DNA from: Sorex araneus
Taxonomy: Eukaryota > Chordata > Mammalia > Eulipotyphla > Soricidae
DNA: 64,000 nt
Direction of reading: 5' to 3'
NCBI RefSeq assembly: GCF_027595985.1
Contig: NC_073305.1
Coordinates: 170,074,172-170,138,171, forward strand
The position numbers and the translations under genes were made by a program. Shown here piece after piece: positions 43,212-53,049 of this stretch. How positions within the stretch are numbered: position 1 is the first letter of the stretch; every line of letters begins with the position of its first letter. A model generated the notes under the pieces. That model was not told the DNA's origin. It did not search any database and was given only the letters and a program-made list of their open reading frames with translations.

Positions 43212-43920
43212 TTTCTTTTAATTATTTATTTTTTTATTGAATCACCATGTGGAAAATGACAAAGCTTTCAGGCTTAAGTCTCAGTTATACAATGCTCAAA
43301 CACCCATCCCTTCACCAGTGCACATATTCCACCACCAAAAAAAAAAAACCAGTATAACTCCCATCTGCCCCCCCCCGGCCCCCTCACCCCCGCCTGTGTA
43401 ACTGATAAATTTCACTTTACTTTCTCTTTACTTTGGTTACATTCAATATTTCAACAAAAAACTCATTATTATTGTTTGGAGTTTCCCCACTAGAATCAGA
43501 GCTGCTGTAAAGAGATATGACGTCGTGCGGCCGCTATTGTGCTATTGGTTTTGGATTTCTGTATGTTAGTAACTAAGTCCAGGGAAATTTCTGCCAGAAA
43601 TTGGGTTATTGCAAAGTTGTACCTCTCATTAGTGGTCCTCATAAGATGGTGGTCGCCATGCCCTTCCCGCACTTCCAGCCCCACCCCACCCCACCCCCTC
43701 TCCCCCCCAGGCAAGGAGAAGGCAAGAGAGAAAAACCTTTCCCCTCCTGGGCAGGCATAGGGCTGCGGCTTAGTTCACAGTCTCAAGACATTTCTGCAAG
43801 AAGCTGCCGGTACCAAAAGTAGTTTAGCTGGCCTCTGGAATCATGTTCCTACAGCTGCGGAGAGGCCACACATGTGCAGCCTCTGGGATCATATCTCAGT
43901 GGAGACCAGATTAGGGGTCT
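43212..43920 (-). mobile_element. L1 3' end, type B, antisense
   Basis: Homologous to 32523-33118 along most of its length: ttgaatcaccatgtggaaaa, cactttactttctctttac, agggaaatttctgccagaaa, aagaagctgccggtacc. It also carries a C-rich insert at 43677-43715. Confidence 0.82.
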
Positions 43921-43934
43921 TGAAGTAGCTTAGA

Positions 43935-44240
43935 CCCTTTATTTCATCACTTGTATCACTTGTCATCCCATTGATCTTCGATTTGCCTGGGCGGGTGCCA
44001 GTAACGTCTCTATTCGTCCCTGTTGTGTGCTAGTGCAGCCCAATGGTATCTGCTTGCTCCAGGAACATGAAGAGCCATTCGTTCAGGGTTTTGACAAAGA
44101 AGTCTGACCATCTCGTAGGTGGGCGGCCATGAGATCTTTTGATGTCCTGTGGAATCCAGTCAGTAACAGATACAGTCCAGCGGTAGTCTCTAAATCACAT
44201 TACATGTCCGGCCCACCTGATTTTCAACGCCATTTATTTC
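43935..44240 (-). mobile_element. RTE-type LINE: end of reverse-transcriptase ORF plus 3' tail, antisense
   Basis: Read on the minus strand, from about 44230 to 44035, one frame gives the conserved RTE C-terminal pattern: KIRWAGHV, then [20 protein letters not shown] and a stop codon. One premature stop (after GHVM) shows that it is dead. After the stop come gagacgttactggcaccc and gatcaatgggatgac, which are the tail words of the long-form SINE. This copy links the SINE tail to an element that encoded a reverse transcriptase. Confidence 0.85.
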
Positions 44241-44404
44241 GTTAGTTTCTTTAAAATTTTAATATTTTATATCACCACAGATACAGAGATAAATACTACT
44301 CAAGGGTGAAAACTAAAATGTTCACTTATAACATGGCTAGTCTGCTTATATATTTTCCCCTGAGGTTGGATAACTCTGTTAGATCAAATAAATCTTTTAC
44401 GTGC

Positions 44405-44500
44405 TTTGTTTTTTTCAGTCTCAGGGATTGAACCCAGGGCCTCGCATATGCAAGACAGGAATTCAAATGCTGAACTATATCCCTGGTCTGGACTTGATGA
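44405..44500 (-). mobile_element. tRNA-Ala-like SINE, antisense
   Basis: Reverse complement of a tRNA-Ala-type head: cagggattgaacccagggcc, then atgcaagac and aactatatccctggt, with a T-rich tail. Same family as 37005. Confidence 0.65.
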
Positions 44501-44513
44501 TAAATATTTATGG

Positions 44514-44763
44514 CAGGACTGGAGTGATAGCACAGTGGGTAGGGCGTTTGCCTTGCATGCGGCCAACCCAGGTTTGATTCCTCCGTCCCTCTCAGAGAGC
44601 CCGGCAAGCTACCAAGGGTATCCCGCCCGAATGGTAGAGCCTGGCAAGTTACCCGTGGTGTATACAATATGCCAAAAACAGTAACAATAAGTCTCACAAT
44701 GGAGACGTTACTGGTGCCCACTTGAGCAAATCGATGAAAAATGGGATGACAGTGCTATAGTGA
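44514..44763 (+). mobile_element. Long-form SINE with RTE-type tail
   Basis: Full set of long-form words from ggactggagtgatagcacag to gatgacagtgctatagtgat. Target duplication not clear. Confidence 0.92.
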
Positions 44764-44848
44764 TGTGCTACTGTAGTAATAATGCATATAATATATAGGT
44801 ATTTTATAATACATAAATATAGCTACACATATATGCATGCATCTATAT

Positions 44849-44985
44849 TTGGTTTGGGGCCACACCAGCTGCATTCATGGCTTACTCAGGCTCATTGCTC
44901 ATCAGTCACTCCTGCTGACTGGATCATGCATAGTGCCAGGGATTAATCAGCAAGTGCTCCACCCACTGTACTATCTCTCTGGCCC
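44849..44985 (-). mobile_element. SOR-type SINE, antisense
   Basis: ggtttggggccacaccagct, gtgccagggattaatcagca and the end actatctctctggcccc. Confidence 0.82.
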
Positions 44986-44989
44986 CTCG

Positions 44990-45575
44990 ATTTAAAATTT
45001 TTACTCTCGTGCAAGTTTTGGGAACTTACTAAGGGGACAGAGGGTAGGGGGGAATCCCTACTGAAAATTTTCCTCCATGAAAGAGATAGTGAGCAAAAGG
45101 TAAGTTGCTGGGGTGGGGGAGGGGAGGGGAGCAGTAATGATGAAGCATGTCAGTGCTGATACCCGGGCATGTGGCTGAATTTCGAATCAGGTATAGGCAT
45201 AACACCCAGCAAAGGTGCTGGATCACCAGAGTCGACCGATCCCAGCGCAGTTCTGGGAATGGCTGCTGATCAGAAACTGAGACTTTGGCGGAACGTCAGT
45301 GGCAGAGTCACAGACAGTAACAGTCCTAAAAATAACAACTGCAACCCCAGCGAAATGAAAGCCCTTCTATGTGGGAAGTCTAATGGGAAACGCATCGATT
45401 GGATTTTTGTCCAGATGCATGAAGAGCCATCACAAGTCTCGACACGCCTCTTCATTCCAAAGGAGAGTGGTGTAAACCATTGATCACCATCAGCAGAGCC
45501 TTCAGCAAGGATGACAGCTCAGGTCAATAGATGAGGATTTTTCAAGGGGCAAGTGGCTGGAGTAGAACTGACATC
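44990..45575. other. Unique sequence, nothing recognised
   Basis: A 104-codon open frame on the + strand (45169-45483) has no recognisable motif. Treated as chance or an unknown old repeat. Confidence 0.35.
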
Positions 45576-45579
45576 CGCT

Positions 45580-46060
45580 TTTCATGCATTCTGCTTACAT
45601 TTAACCAGCACCTACTGTCTGCCAGCCATTGCTTAGACACATAGTTGTTGCATGAGCGAGTCCAATCAAGAGCAAATTTCCTGCCCTCGTGAGGTTTATG
45701 AAGAACAGACAGAAAATAGGGAATAAACTGTCACTCCATATATGTACATTGTACAAGATGGTAGGGAGTGATGGATTATGCAAGAGAAGTGCTGGAAACA
45801 GAACTAGAGAACCAACGGGAGGTGGATATGGGGCCGGTGGCTGGGTTTGGGACAGCCTGAGGGAGACTCTGATACGTGAACCAAACCTGGAAGCAAGGAG
45901 TCAGCAAACACCAGGGGAAGAACATCTAGACCAGGGAGGTGAGGGGGCTGTGAAGGGGGCATTGTCCTGCTGGGTCTCCCCTCACCCCTGCACCCCCCCA
46001 CCTCTCCGGCTCCAGTGTAGCTACAGAAATGTGAGCTGGGAAGAATGGTAAGTGAGAGGC
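45580..46060 (+). mobile_element. L2 LINE 3' relic
   Basis: aaccagcacctactgtctgc, cctgccctcgtgaggttt and acagacagaaaatagggaat follow the conserved L2 3' order. Confidence 0.6.
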
Positions 46061-46401
46061 GCCGTGGAGAGACTTTGGGTGCTAAGAGGAGCCTGTGCAG
46101 ATAGGGCTCTAGATAGAGTTGGGGCTTGCCGTGATTTCGATGGTGAAGAGGATACACTATGACTGTGTGGGGAACAGATTACAGAGGTACTGGGTAGATG
46201 CTTAGAGTTCGGGGAAGGCTTTTCTACTCCCCAAGGGAGATAGGCTGGTGGCTGACCCTGTGGCTGCTGAGAAAAGAGCCATCTGGAGAGAATTCCAGGG
46301 TGCAATCAGCCTGGTTTCTCATGCGGGATAAGTGAATGAGGATGCTGAGATAGAGTGTTAAGGAAGACGGAGGCGTTCAGAGAGCTTAGCTATGTTTCTT
46401 T

Positions 46402-46612
46402 CTTTTTTTTTTTTTTTTTGGCTTTGGGACCACATTTGGTGATGCTTCGAGATTACTTCTGACTCAGCTCAAGGATCTCTTCTGATGGGGTTTAAGGGAC
46501 CATACAGGGTGATAGGGATTGAACCTGGGTAGACTGCATGCAAGGCAAGTGTCCTACTTGCTGAATCTGCATGCAGGGCAAGTGTTCTACTTGCTGACTC
46601 TTTCTAGTCCCA
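46402..46612 (-). mobile_element. SOR-type SINE, antisense, with internal duplication
   Basis: T-run, gggattgaacctgggtagac, then a tandem repeat of a tgcatgcaaggcaagtgtcc-like segment (about 40 bp x2) near the head. Confidence 0.83.
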
Positions 46613-46708
46613 GAACTTTGCTCTTTCTCATGGTTAGAAAGAGGAAGGACTGTGGGTGTATCAGCACTGGGATGAGGAGTTGGAGTTTAACTTGGACAAG
46701 GTTGGAGC

Positions 46709-46871
46709 ATTTTTTTTTATTGGTCCACACCCAGTGGTGCTCAGCGTATGTCTGGTAGACTTGGGAATATATGTGTTGCCAGAGATAGAACAACAACAAC
46801 CACAATATCAACAAAACCTGGGTCAGCAGAGTGCAAGGTAAGCACCCTATTTGCTGTTCTCTCTCCAGACC
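46709..46871 (-). mobile_element. SOR-type SINE, antisense, interrupted
   Basis: tccacacccagtggtgctca, then a (CAA)-rich insert at 46789-46815, then aacctgggtcagcagagtgc. Confidence 0.75.
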
Positions 46872-46980
46872 TTGAACCTAATAGAGTTCGGCATCCAGCA
46901 GAAGATGTTGGTGTATTCATTCCCTAATCCTGCTACAACAAATGACCACCAACACAGTTCCTTAGAACAGCACAGATTTC

Positions 46981-47215
46981 AGGGCCCGGAGATAGAGCTC
47001 AGTGGCAGGGATTTCTCTGCATGAGACCTTGAGTTTGATCACCAGCAGCATCCACATGCCGCGTATGACCCTGGAGTCCCAGGAAAGTGACATTCTCTAG
47101 CTCTCCACAACTGAATTCAGGCACCCCGGCAAATACTGCAGCTGGAAGGGCGCAAACATAATCTCCCAGGAGTCCCGCAATTTCACTGAAACAACAACAA
47201 AGGGAAGGAGACAAC
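46981..47215 (+). mobile_element. tRNA-derived SINE copy, diverged
   Basis: gatagagctcagtggcaggg and gcatgagaccttgagtttga fit the tRNA-Ala-like head better than SOR. An A-rich segment lies near 47190. Confidence 0.45.
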
Positions 47216-47219
47216 AACC

Positions 47220-48740
47220 ACATGGGATTTATTAACTTACAGTATTAGAGGTCAGAAATCTTGAAATCAGTACCCCAAAGAGGAAGGAACTGGTTTCTGT
47301 ATTGGCTCATTTGCATATTTTATTCCACAAATTTCCATTTAATCTATTAAATAAACATCTAACTTAAAAAAAAAAAACATTGGCAGTCCTAATGTCAAGT
47401 TGTTGGCAGGACTTGTCCTTCTGGAGGAAGAGTCCCCTGTCATTTACAGTTTCTGAATGCTGCATATGGGGACCTCTGTCTTCAGAGGGGTCCCACTTAT
47501 CTCTGTTGAGTCATCCCATCCTCTTCTGCATCATCTGACCTTTCTCTCCTAAGCAGACTTAGGTTATTGGGTCCACCTGGAAAACCCAGGCTCATCCTTT
47601 CATCTCAATAGCCTTAAGTTCATCCCATCTGCAGAGCGATCTGAGTAGAGTTCTGGTAAGAGAGCCAGACTGGAGTTGAAAGCACTTAGGAGGCAATTTT
47701 ATGCCTCCTTCTTCCTCAACTAAAGACATGGAATTAGACACCTAATCCAATAATTAAAGAATTGCCATCATTATCTTGTATTTTTTCTTCCATTCTCCTC
47801 TATCTCTCTCTTTCTCTCTCTCTTTATCTCCCTCCCTCCTCTTCTCCCCATACTTCTCTATCTCCCTATCTCCCTTCCATCACTCTCTTTCTTCTTTGCC
47901 TCCTTCTCAACTGTAACATGGCTATGGGTTAAGTATGGTTGCCAGTAACTCTGGGTTTCAGTTATCTTAGAAAACCCGGAGAAATGATGGAACTTCTTTG
48001 TCTTGGGTCCACAGAGAAAGTCCCACAGGGCTCCGATGAGACCTGATTACATCCCAAGTCTATTGGATGGGGCCTTAATTGGGTTGGATGGTGGACAGTG
48101 ATGGTTGGTTGAAAAAGAAGAACCAAAGGACCAGGAAAGAGAAGTTTCCTCAGAACAGTGGAGCAGTCTACTTATAGAAAAGAAAGATGTGATGGAGAAA
48201 CAAAATCTAAAGCCACACTCAAAATGACACTAATGGATACTTTTAGTTCATTTTTAAGGAAAACATGAGCAGAACCTGAAGTCGACAGAATAGTCTAAAG
48301 ATCTCTTACTTACCCATCAGCTCTGTCCACCATTACTCTCTGTCAAATTTGTTTCTTCCCTGTACCTACTTTCCCTCCCTCCCCTAAGAATATTTTAAAG
48401 TAAATTCCAGACCTCATGTCATTTTTTCATGTAAGTATTATAGTATCCAGCACTGAAGAATAAAGGCACTTATAAAACCAAAAGCACAGTTGCATTATTG
48501 TTCTAAAATATTAGCACGACTATCCTCAACTGGGTAGATAGCCTTCAAATTTCCTGATTGACTCAAAAAGGGTGCTTTGCATCTTTGATCCTGATAAGGT
48601 TAGCCCATTCCTAATAAGAAATGAAATTTCCTAATGAGAAATTCCATTTGGAGAGTTTCTAAAACCAGAGACATTGACTGTATTTAAAACTTCTTTCTGT
48701 GGTTGCCTGCATTTTCTTTACTATGTCCTCATAAACTTAT
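47220..48740. other. Unique sequence, nothing recognised
   Basis: About 1.5 kb, with a pyrimidine-rich CT stretch at 47785-47860. No exon supported. Confidence 0.4.
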
Positions 48741-48744
48741 TTTA

Positions 48745-49370
48745 AGGGACATCACTATCACTATCATCCCATTGGATCCTTGATTTGCTGAGCGGGCCTA
48801 GTAACATCTCCATTCATCCTAGCCCTGAGATTTTTAGCAGCCTCTCTTTACTCATCCTTCCCAATGGTGCCGCATTAGAGGCTCTTTCAGGGTCAGGAGA
48901 ATGAGACCCATCATTGTGACTGGTATTTGGCATATGAATATGCCACGGGGAGCTTGCCAGCTCTTCCTTGCAGGCAGGAAAACTCTTGGTAGCTTGCCAG
49001 GTTCTCCAAGAGGGAGAACTAGACAATAAGAGGTCGCTTCCGGAAACTTGGTTTTGTAGTCTCTGGATCTTGGCCATTGATGGGATTACACGGCACCGGG
49101 GCAGTTTATGGGTGTGACCACCTAGCTACTGGAAAATGGAGGATCTGAGCAAAAGAAGCCTAGTCCTGATCCAAGCAGGCTTGGAAATCTCAGCCCCGGG
49201 TCCCGCACACCTGGATTTCTCTGCCGGTTCCTTCATGCTTGAGATTGTTTTTTAAAGGCAAAAGCAGAAGCAACAGGGAGCCGTTACCTGGCATGGGAGT
49301 GTGCGGCTCCTCGTGAGGGTGGCCCTGGCCCACAGCACCCACCGGCCGAGGCTCCCAGGGCACTCACATG
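48745..49370 (-). mobile_element. RTE-related LINE 3' segment, antisense
   Basis: Third copy of the element at 18754 and 23105: tcatcccattggatccttga, gaggctctttcagggtcagg, atgaatatgccacggggagc, ctctggatcttggccattga. The (ATG)n tail here has decayed to a short cactatcactatcatc. The 5' half diverges after about 49100. Confidence 0.78.
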
Positions 49371-49519
49371 TCTGTTTAAATTTCAAAATACATTCATTTT
49401 ATCCTGTTGATATTTAACATGTTGACAATGACACTGCAATTTATGTTCCTTAAACCACAGTCAAATGTGAGCCACGGATGGGATGCACCAGTAACAGTAT
49501 ATGTGAAAGCCTGAGAATA

Positions 49520-49700
49520 GGGAACCAGAGAACAGGGAGCTCACTGGGAGTAGCACTTGCCTTGCAGTCTAAGACTTTGGCTTGACTCTCCAGCACTACA
49601 AGTGGTCTCCTGAGCATTTCCAGGGTTCACTGTGGATCACAGAACCAGGAATTGCCCCTGAGCACCATTGGGTGTGGGCCCACCCCCACCCCAAACAGAT
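49520..49700 (+). mobile_element. SOR-type SINE, diverged
   Basis: gagtagcacttgccttgcag, then cctgagcaccattgggtgtg. Confidence 0.75.
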
Positions 49701-49989
49701 ACATTAGTTAAAACCTGGAGCCAACCAACTCTCCATCTCTGTGTGCCCTGTGTCCCTGTCTCAGCCAGGCCACCTGCTTTCCCAGGTCTCTCTAACACTT
49801 TCACTCTTTAGTTCAGGGCCCCTCTGCGTGCCTGGGGTCAGAAAGTGTCAGAGAGTCATTCTGAAAGCAACAGATGTGGTTGAGGTGAGTCTGACTTCTG
49901 AGAAGCCCAGTGATCTAGGTAAGCAACATTATCGTCATCCTTCTTTCCTCCCAGTTTCACTCATTTGGAGAAGAAAACAAAGCCATTTT

Positions 49990-50150
49990 TGTTTGTTCGT
50001 TCATTTGTTTGTATGTGGTGGGGGCACACCAGGCGATGCTCAGGGGTTACTCCTGGCTCTGCACGCAGGAATCACTCTGGATGCCAGGGTTGAACTGTGT
50101 CTGCTGCATGCAAGCAAACGCCCTACCCATTGTACTATCTCTCCAGCCCT
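49990..50150 (-). mobile_element. SOR-type SINE, antisense
   Basis: TTTG-type tail, gggggcacaccaggcgatgc, and the end gtactatctctccagccct. Confidence 0.9.
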
Positions 50151-50509
50151 CGAAGGCATTTCTTACCCCCTTGTCTCCCTATTCTTTCTTTGTAGTTTTA
50201 GGGTGGAGTAGGGGGATGAATCCAGAGCCTCATTCACGTGAGGGATGAACTCAACTGCAGACCTAGAGCCCTGTCCCGTGGCCTGTATTTCCAAATGCCA
50301 GAGTGCTTCAAGCAGAACCTTTGTATGTGGGTTCATCTGTACTTTTCTAAGAAAAATTACTGAACATTATGAGCACTCTGTGAAAATGTTAGGCCTTCAA
50401 CCAGTCAATGTATCTCAGAGACTTGGAGGTTCAAGGTAGCCTTTGTGGGGAAGGGGTGAAGAGAAGGAAGAGGCTTCAAAAACTTTAAGGATCAGCCTTA
50501 ACTTTTTAT

Positions 50510-51030
50510 TTATTTTTAAAATTTATTTATTTTATTGAATCACCATGTGGAAAGTTACAAAGTTCTCAAGCTTATGTCTCAGTTATACAATACTCAAACA
50601 CCCATCCCTTCACCAGTGCCCATATTCCACCACCAAAGACCCCAGTATACCTCCCAACCCCCGCACCCCACCCCCCATCCCCGCCTGCATAATTGATAAA
50701 TTTCACTTCATTTTCTCTTTACCTTGATTACATTCCATATTTCTACACAAAACTTACTATTGTTGGAGTTTTCCCCCAAGAAAGACAGCCCTACTGCCAA
50801 GGAAGCATTTGATAATTAGTTTTCCATTGCTGAGAATGGAGAGATATGAAGTCCCACTGTTTCAAGTACATAGAAATTTTTTTCCTCCTTTCCGTGCCAC
50901 AAATTTCATGCCTTCTTAATAAATAGTCCTCATATTATGACTGACGCCATGCTGCCTGACGAGAAAAAAGGATATTTCCTGTCCTCGGCTGGCGTGGGGC
51001 TATGGCTTAGTTCACAGCCTAGAGACATGT
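50510..51030 (-). mobile_element. L1 3' end, type B, antisense
   Basis: ttgaatcaccatgtggaaag, cacccatcccttcaccagtg and gataaatttcacttcatttt. Third type B copy, shortened internally. Confidence 0.8.
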
Positions 51031-51186
51031 CAGCCTTAACTTTAGATGAATTCTGCAACTCTGTCCGTGCTAGCAAGAAAGATTTCCTTGTCTCTGTATT
51101 TTTTCACATCTTATCAATTCTGCTCTCTCTTCTTTCATCATGATGTTCTAAATACTTTCTTCTGTTGTTACATGGTTTCCTTCATC

Positions 51187-51302
51187 TTTTTTTTTTTTAA
51201 TGTTTTGAGGTTGTTCCTGGCGGTGCTCAGGGATATGTGTTGCCTGGGATCAAACGCAGGGTCTCTGATGTACCAAACAATTGCTGGACCACTTCAGCTG
51301 CA
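51187..51302 (-). mobile_element. SOR-type SINE, antisense, truncated
   Basis: T-run, cctggcggtgctcagggata and gcctgggatcaaacgcaggg. Confidence 0.7.
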
Positions 51303-51334
51303 TTCTCCTCTGGACCTTAACATTTTATTGACTT

Positions 51335-51412
51335 AGTTTTTTTTTGTAGCATATGGGATTAAACCCATGCCACAAGAGTGCTCTGCCGCTCCATATCCCC
51401 AACCTTAACATT
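51335..51412 (-). mobile_element. tRNA-Ala-like SINE, antisense
   Basis: T-run, gggattaaacccatgccaca, then tgctctgccgctccatatcc. Confidence 0.55.
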
Positions 51413-51479
51413 TCACACATCCATCATATCTAAGGGATTATTTTTCTGTAGGATGATGCATCTGCTGGGTAGTGGAAGG

Positions 51480-51690
51480 GACTTTGAGCTGGAAGAACTG
51501 CGTCCTGTTCCTGTCCCAGGCATGAGTTTTGTCACTGACTAAAAATCAAATCCAAGACCTGTCCCTCCTTGAATTCTTCCTCTCTGAGTATTCTCCTCTG
51601 CAGAGTGGGGGAAACGTTTCTTCTCTCACGTAGTTATTGCAGAGAGAGATGAAATAATGCTGGTCTAAGGGTTCTGTAGAAACAAATGTT
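51480..51690 (+). mobile_element. MIR relic
   Basis: ttttgtcactgacta, tcctctgcagagtgggggaa and agagatgaaataatgctggt keep the MIR order. Confidence 0.5.
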
Positions 51691-51694
51691 CGGG

Positions 51695-52070
51695 AGTAAA
51701 GCATTAATATGTATGTCTAGACACAGTGAGTCAGAGAACAGAGGCTACCATCCTCTCTGCTGATCAGCTTCCTTCAAACAAGTGCTGTTAAAGAGTGAGA
51801 TTGTCCCCCAGGGGGCAGCTCATACCAGGGACTTAAGAAATAGCTGTGGAAGGTTGTACTCTTCTCATCTGCCTCCTCTCTCTGGGATGGGGGGGAGGGG
51901 GAGGGAGAGGGATGTCCCTAATATAGAGTTGAGATGTTGAACCCCAGAGTGCTCTAAGTTTCACAAGAATTCTCCTTTAATTTCTTTATAAATGGGACTG
52001 AGGATCTCATATGCTTTTCATAGTTCCATAATGATCTGTGAAATTTCATTCTTCTCATGCCATTTTCCTT
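51695..52070. other. Unique sequence, nothing recognised
   Basis: Nothing recognised. Confidence 0.35.
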
Positions 52071-52074
52071 TCTA

Positions 52075-52345
52075 TTTTTTTAAAATAGAATCACCATGAG
52101 TAAGACCATCATGATAGACCATCATGATTGGGTTTTACCCATACAGTGTTCCGATGCCCATCCCTCCACCAGTGTACGTTTCCCAACATTAATGTCCCCA
52201 GTTTCCCTGCCACCACCCCCTTACCCCACTCCACCCCACCTGCCCCTATGACGGGCACATTTCTTCTTTCTCTCTCTCTTTCTCTCTCTTTTTGTGCATT
52301 ATGGTTTACAATAAAGGTATTATGAGGTCATCGTGTTTGTTCAGG
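52075..52345 (-). mobile_element. L1 3' end, type A, antisense
   Basis: agaatcaccatgagtaagac, ccatccctccaccagtgtac, a CT tract at 52266-52290, and gcattatggtttacaataaa. Confidence 0.88.
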
Positions 52346-52689
52346 GGAAGTTCAGTATTTTTATTGGGAAGGTAAGGCTAGAGTAGCTTTTTCAAACTGA
52401 GTGGCAGATTTGAGGTGTGGACATAACTGCTGGGGCTTCCAAAAGTACAGGGAGGTGGGGGGAAATAGGCCATCCTTACCCGGAGGAAGACTGGCGATTT
52501 CAGTCACAGAACTGCATGCCCAAATTTTCATCAGGTACATCCCAAGACGATGGAGTCCAACCAGGTGCATGGTGGTAATTTTGAATTGTGAGAAGAAGTA
52601 GCTGTCAGGGGTCTGTTTGGGCGGCCACTGGGCTAACCAACCCCTCTCATGTGCCCTCGTTTGTTCAGCCTTGTGTGGGTCCAAGATTT

Positions 52690-52875
52690 TTTTTTTTTTT
52701 TTTTTTTTGCTTTTTGGGTCACACCCAGCGATGCTCAGGGGTTACTCCTGGCTCTGCACGTAGGAATTACTCCTGGCGGTGCTTGGGAGAATCATATGGG
52801 ATGCTGGGAATCAAACTGGGTCAGACCAGTGCAAGGCAAACGCCCTCCCCACTGTGCTCTTGCTCCAGCCCCCCT
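52690..52875 (-). mobile_element. SOR-type SINE, short form, antisense, young
   Basis: Perfect 13-bp target duplication, gggtccaagattt, at 52677-52689 and 52876-52888. A 24-base T run marks a recent A-tail. Confidence 0.97.
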
Positions 52876-53049
52876 GGGTCCAAGATTTACTTGAGGCTTT
52901 TGATCTCTTTTGAGATTTATTTATGGGTCTCTGAAGCAAGGCCGATAAATGATCTTGTACGGTTGAGCTGGAGGTGGTTTGTGGGTGTGGATCCCACATA
53001 CCTAACTTTTGTCAGTTTAATTTCTCAGGAAACTTGATCCTGAGTTGTT

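Noticed and set aside
45169-45483. 104-codon + strand open frame
   Set aside because: No motif, no clear splice acceptor or donor, and length within chance for this amount of sequence.
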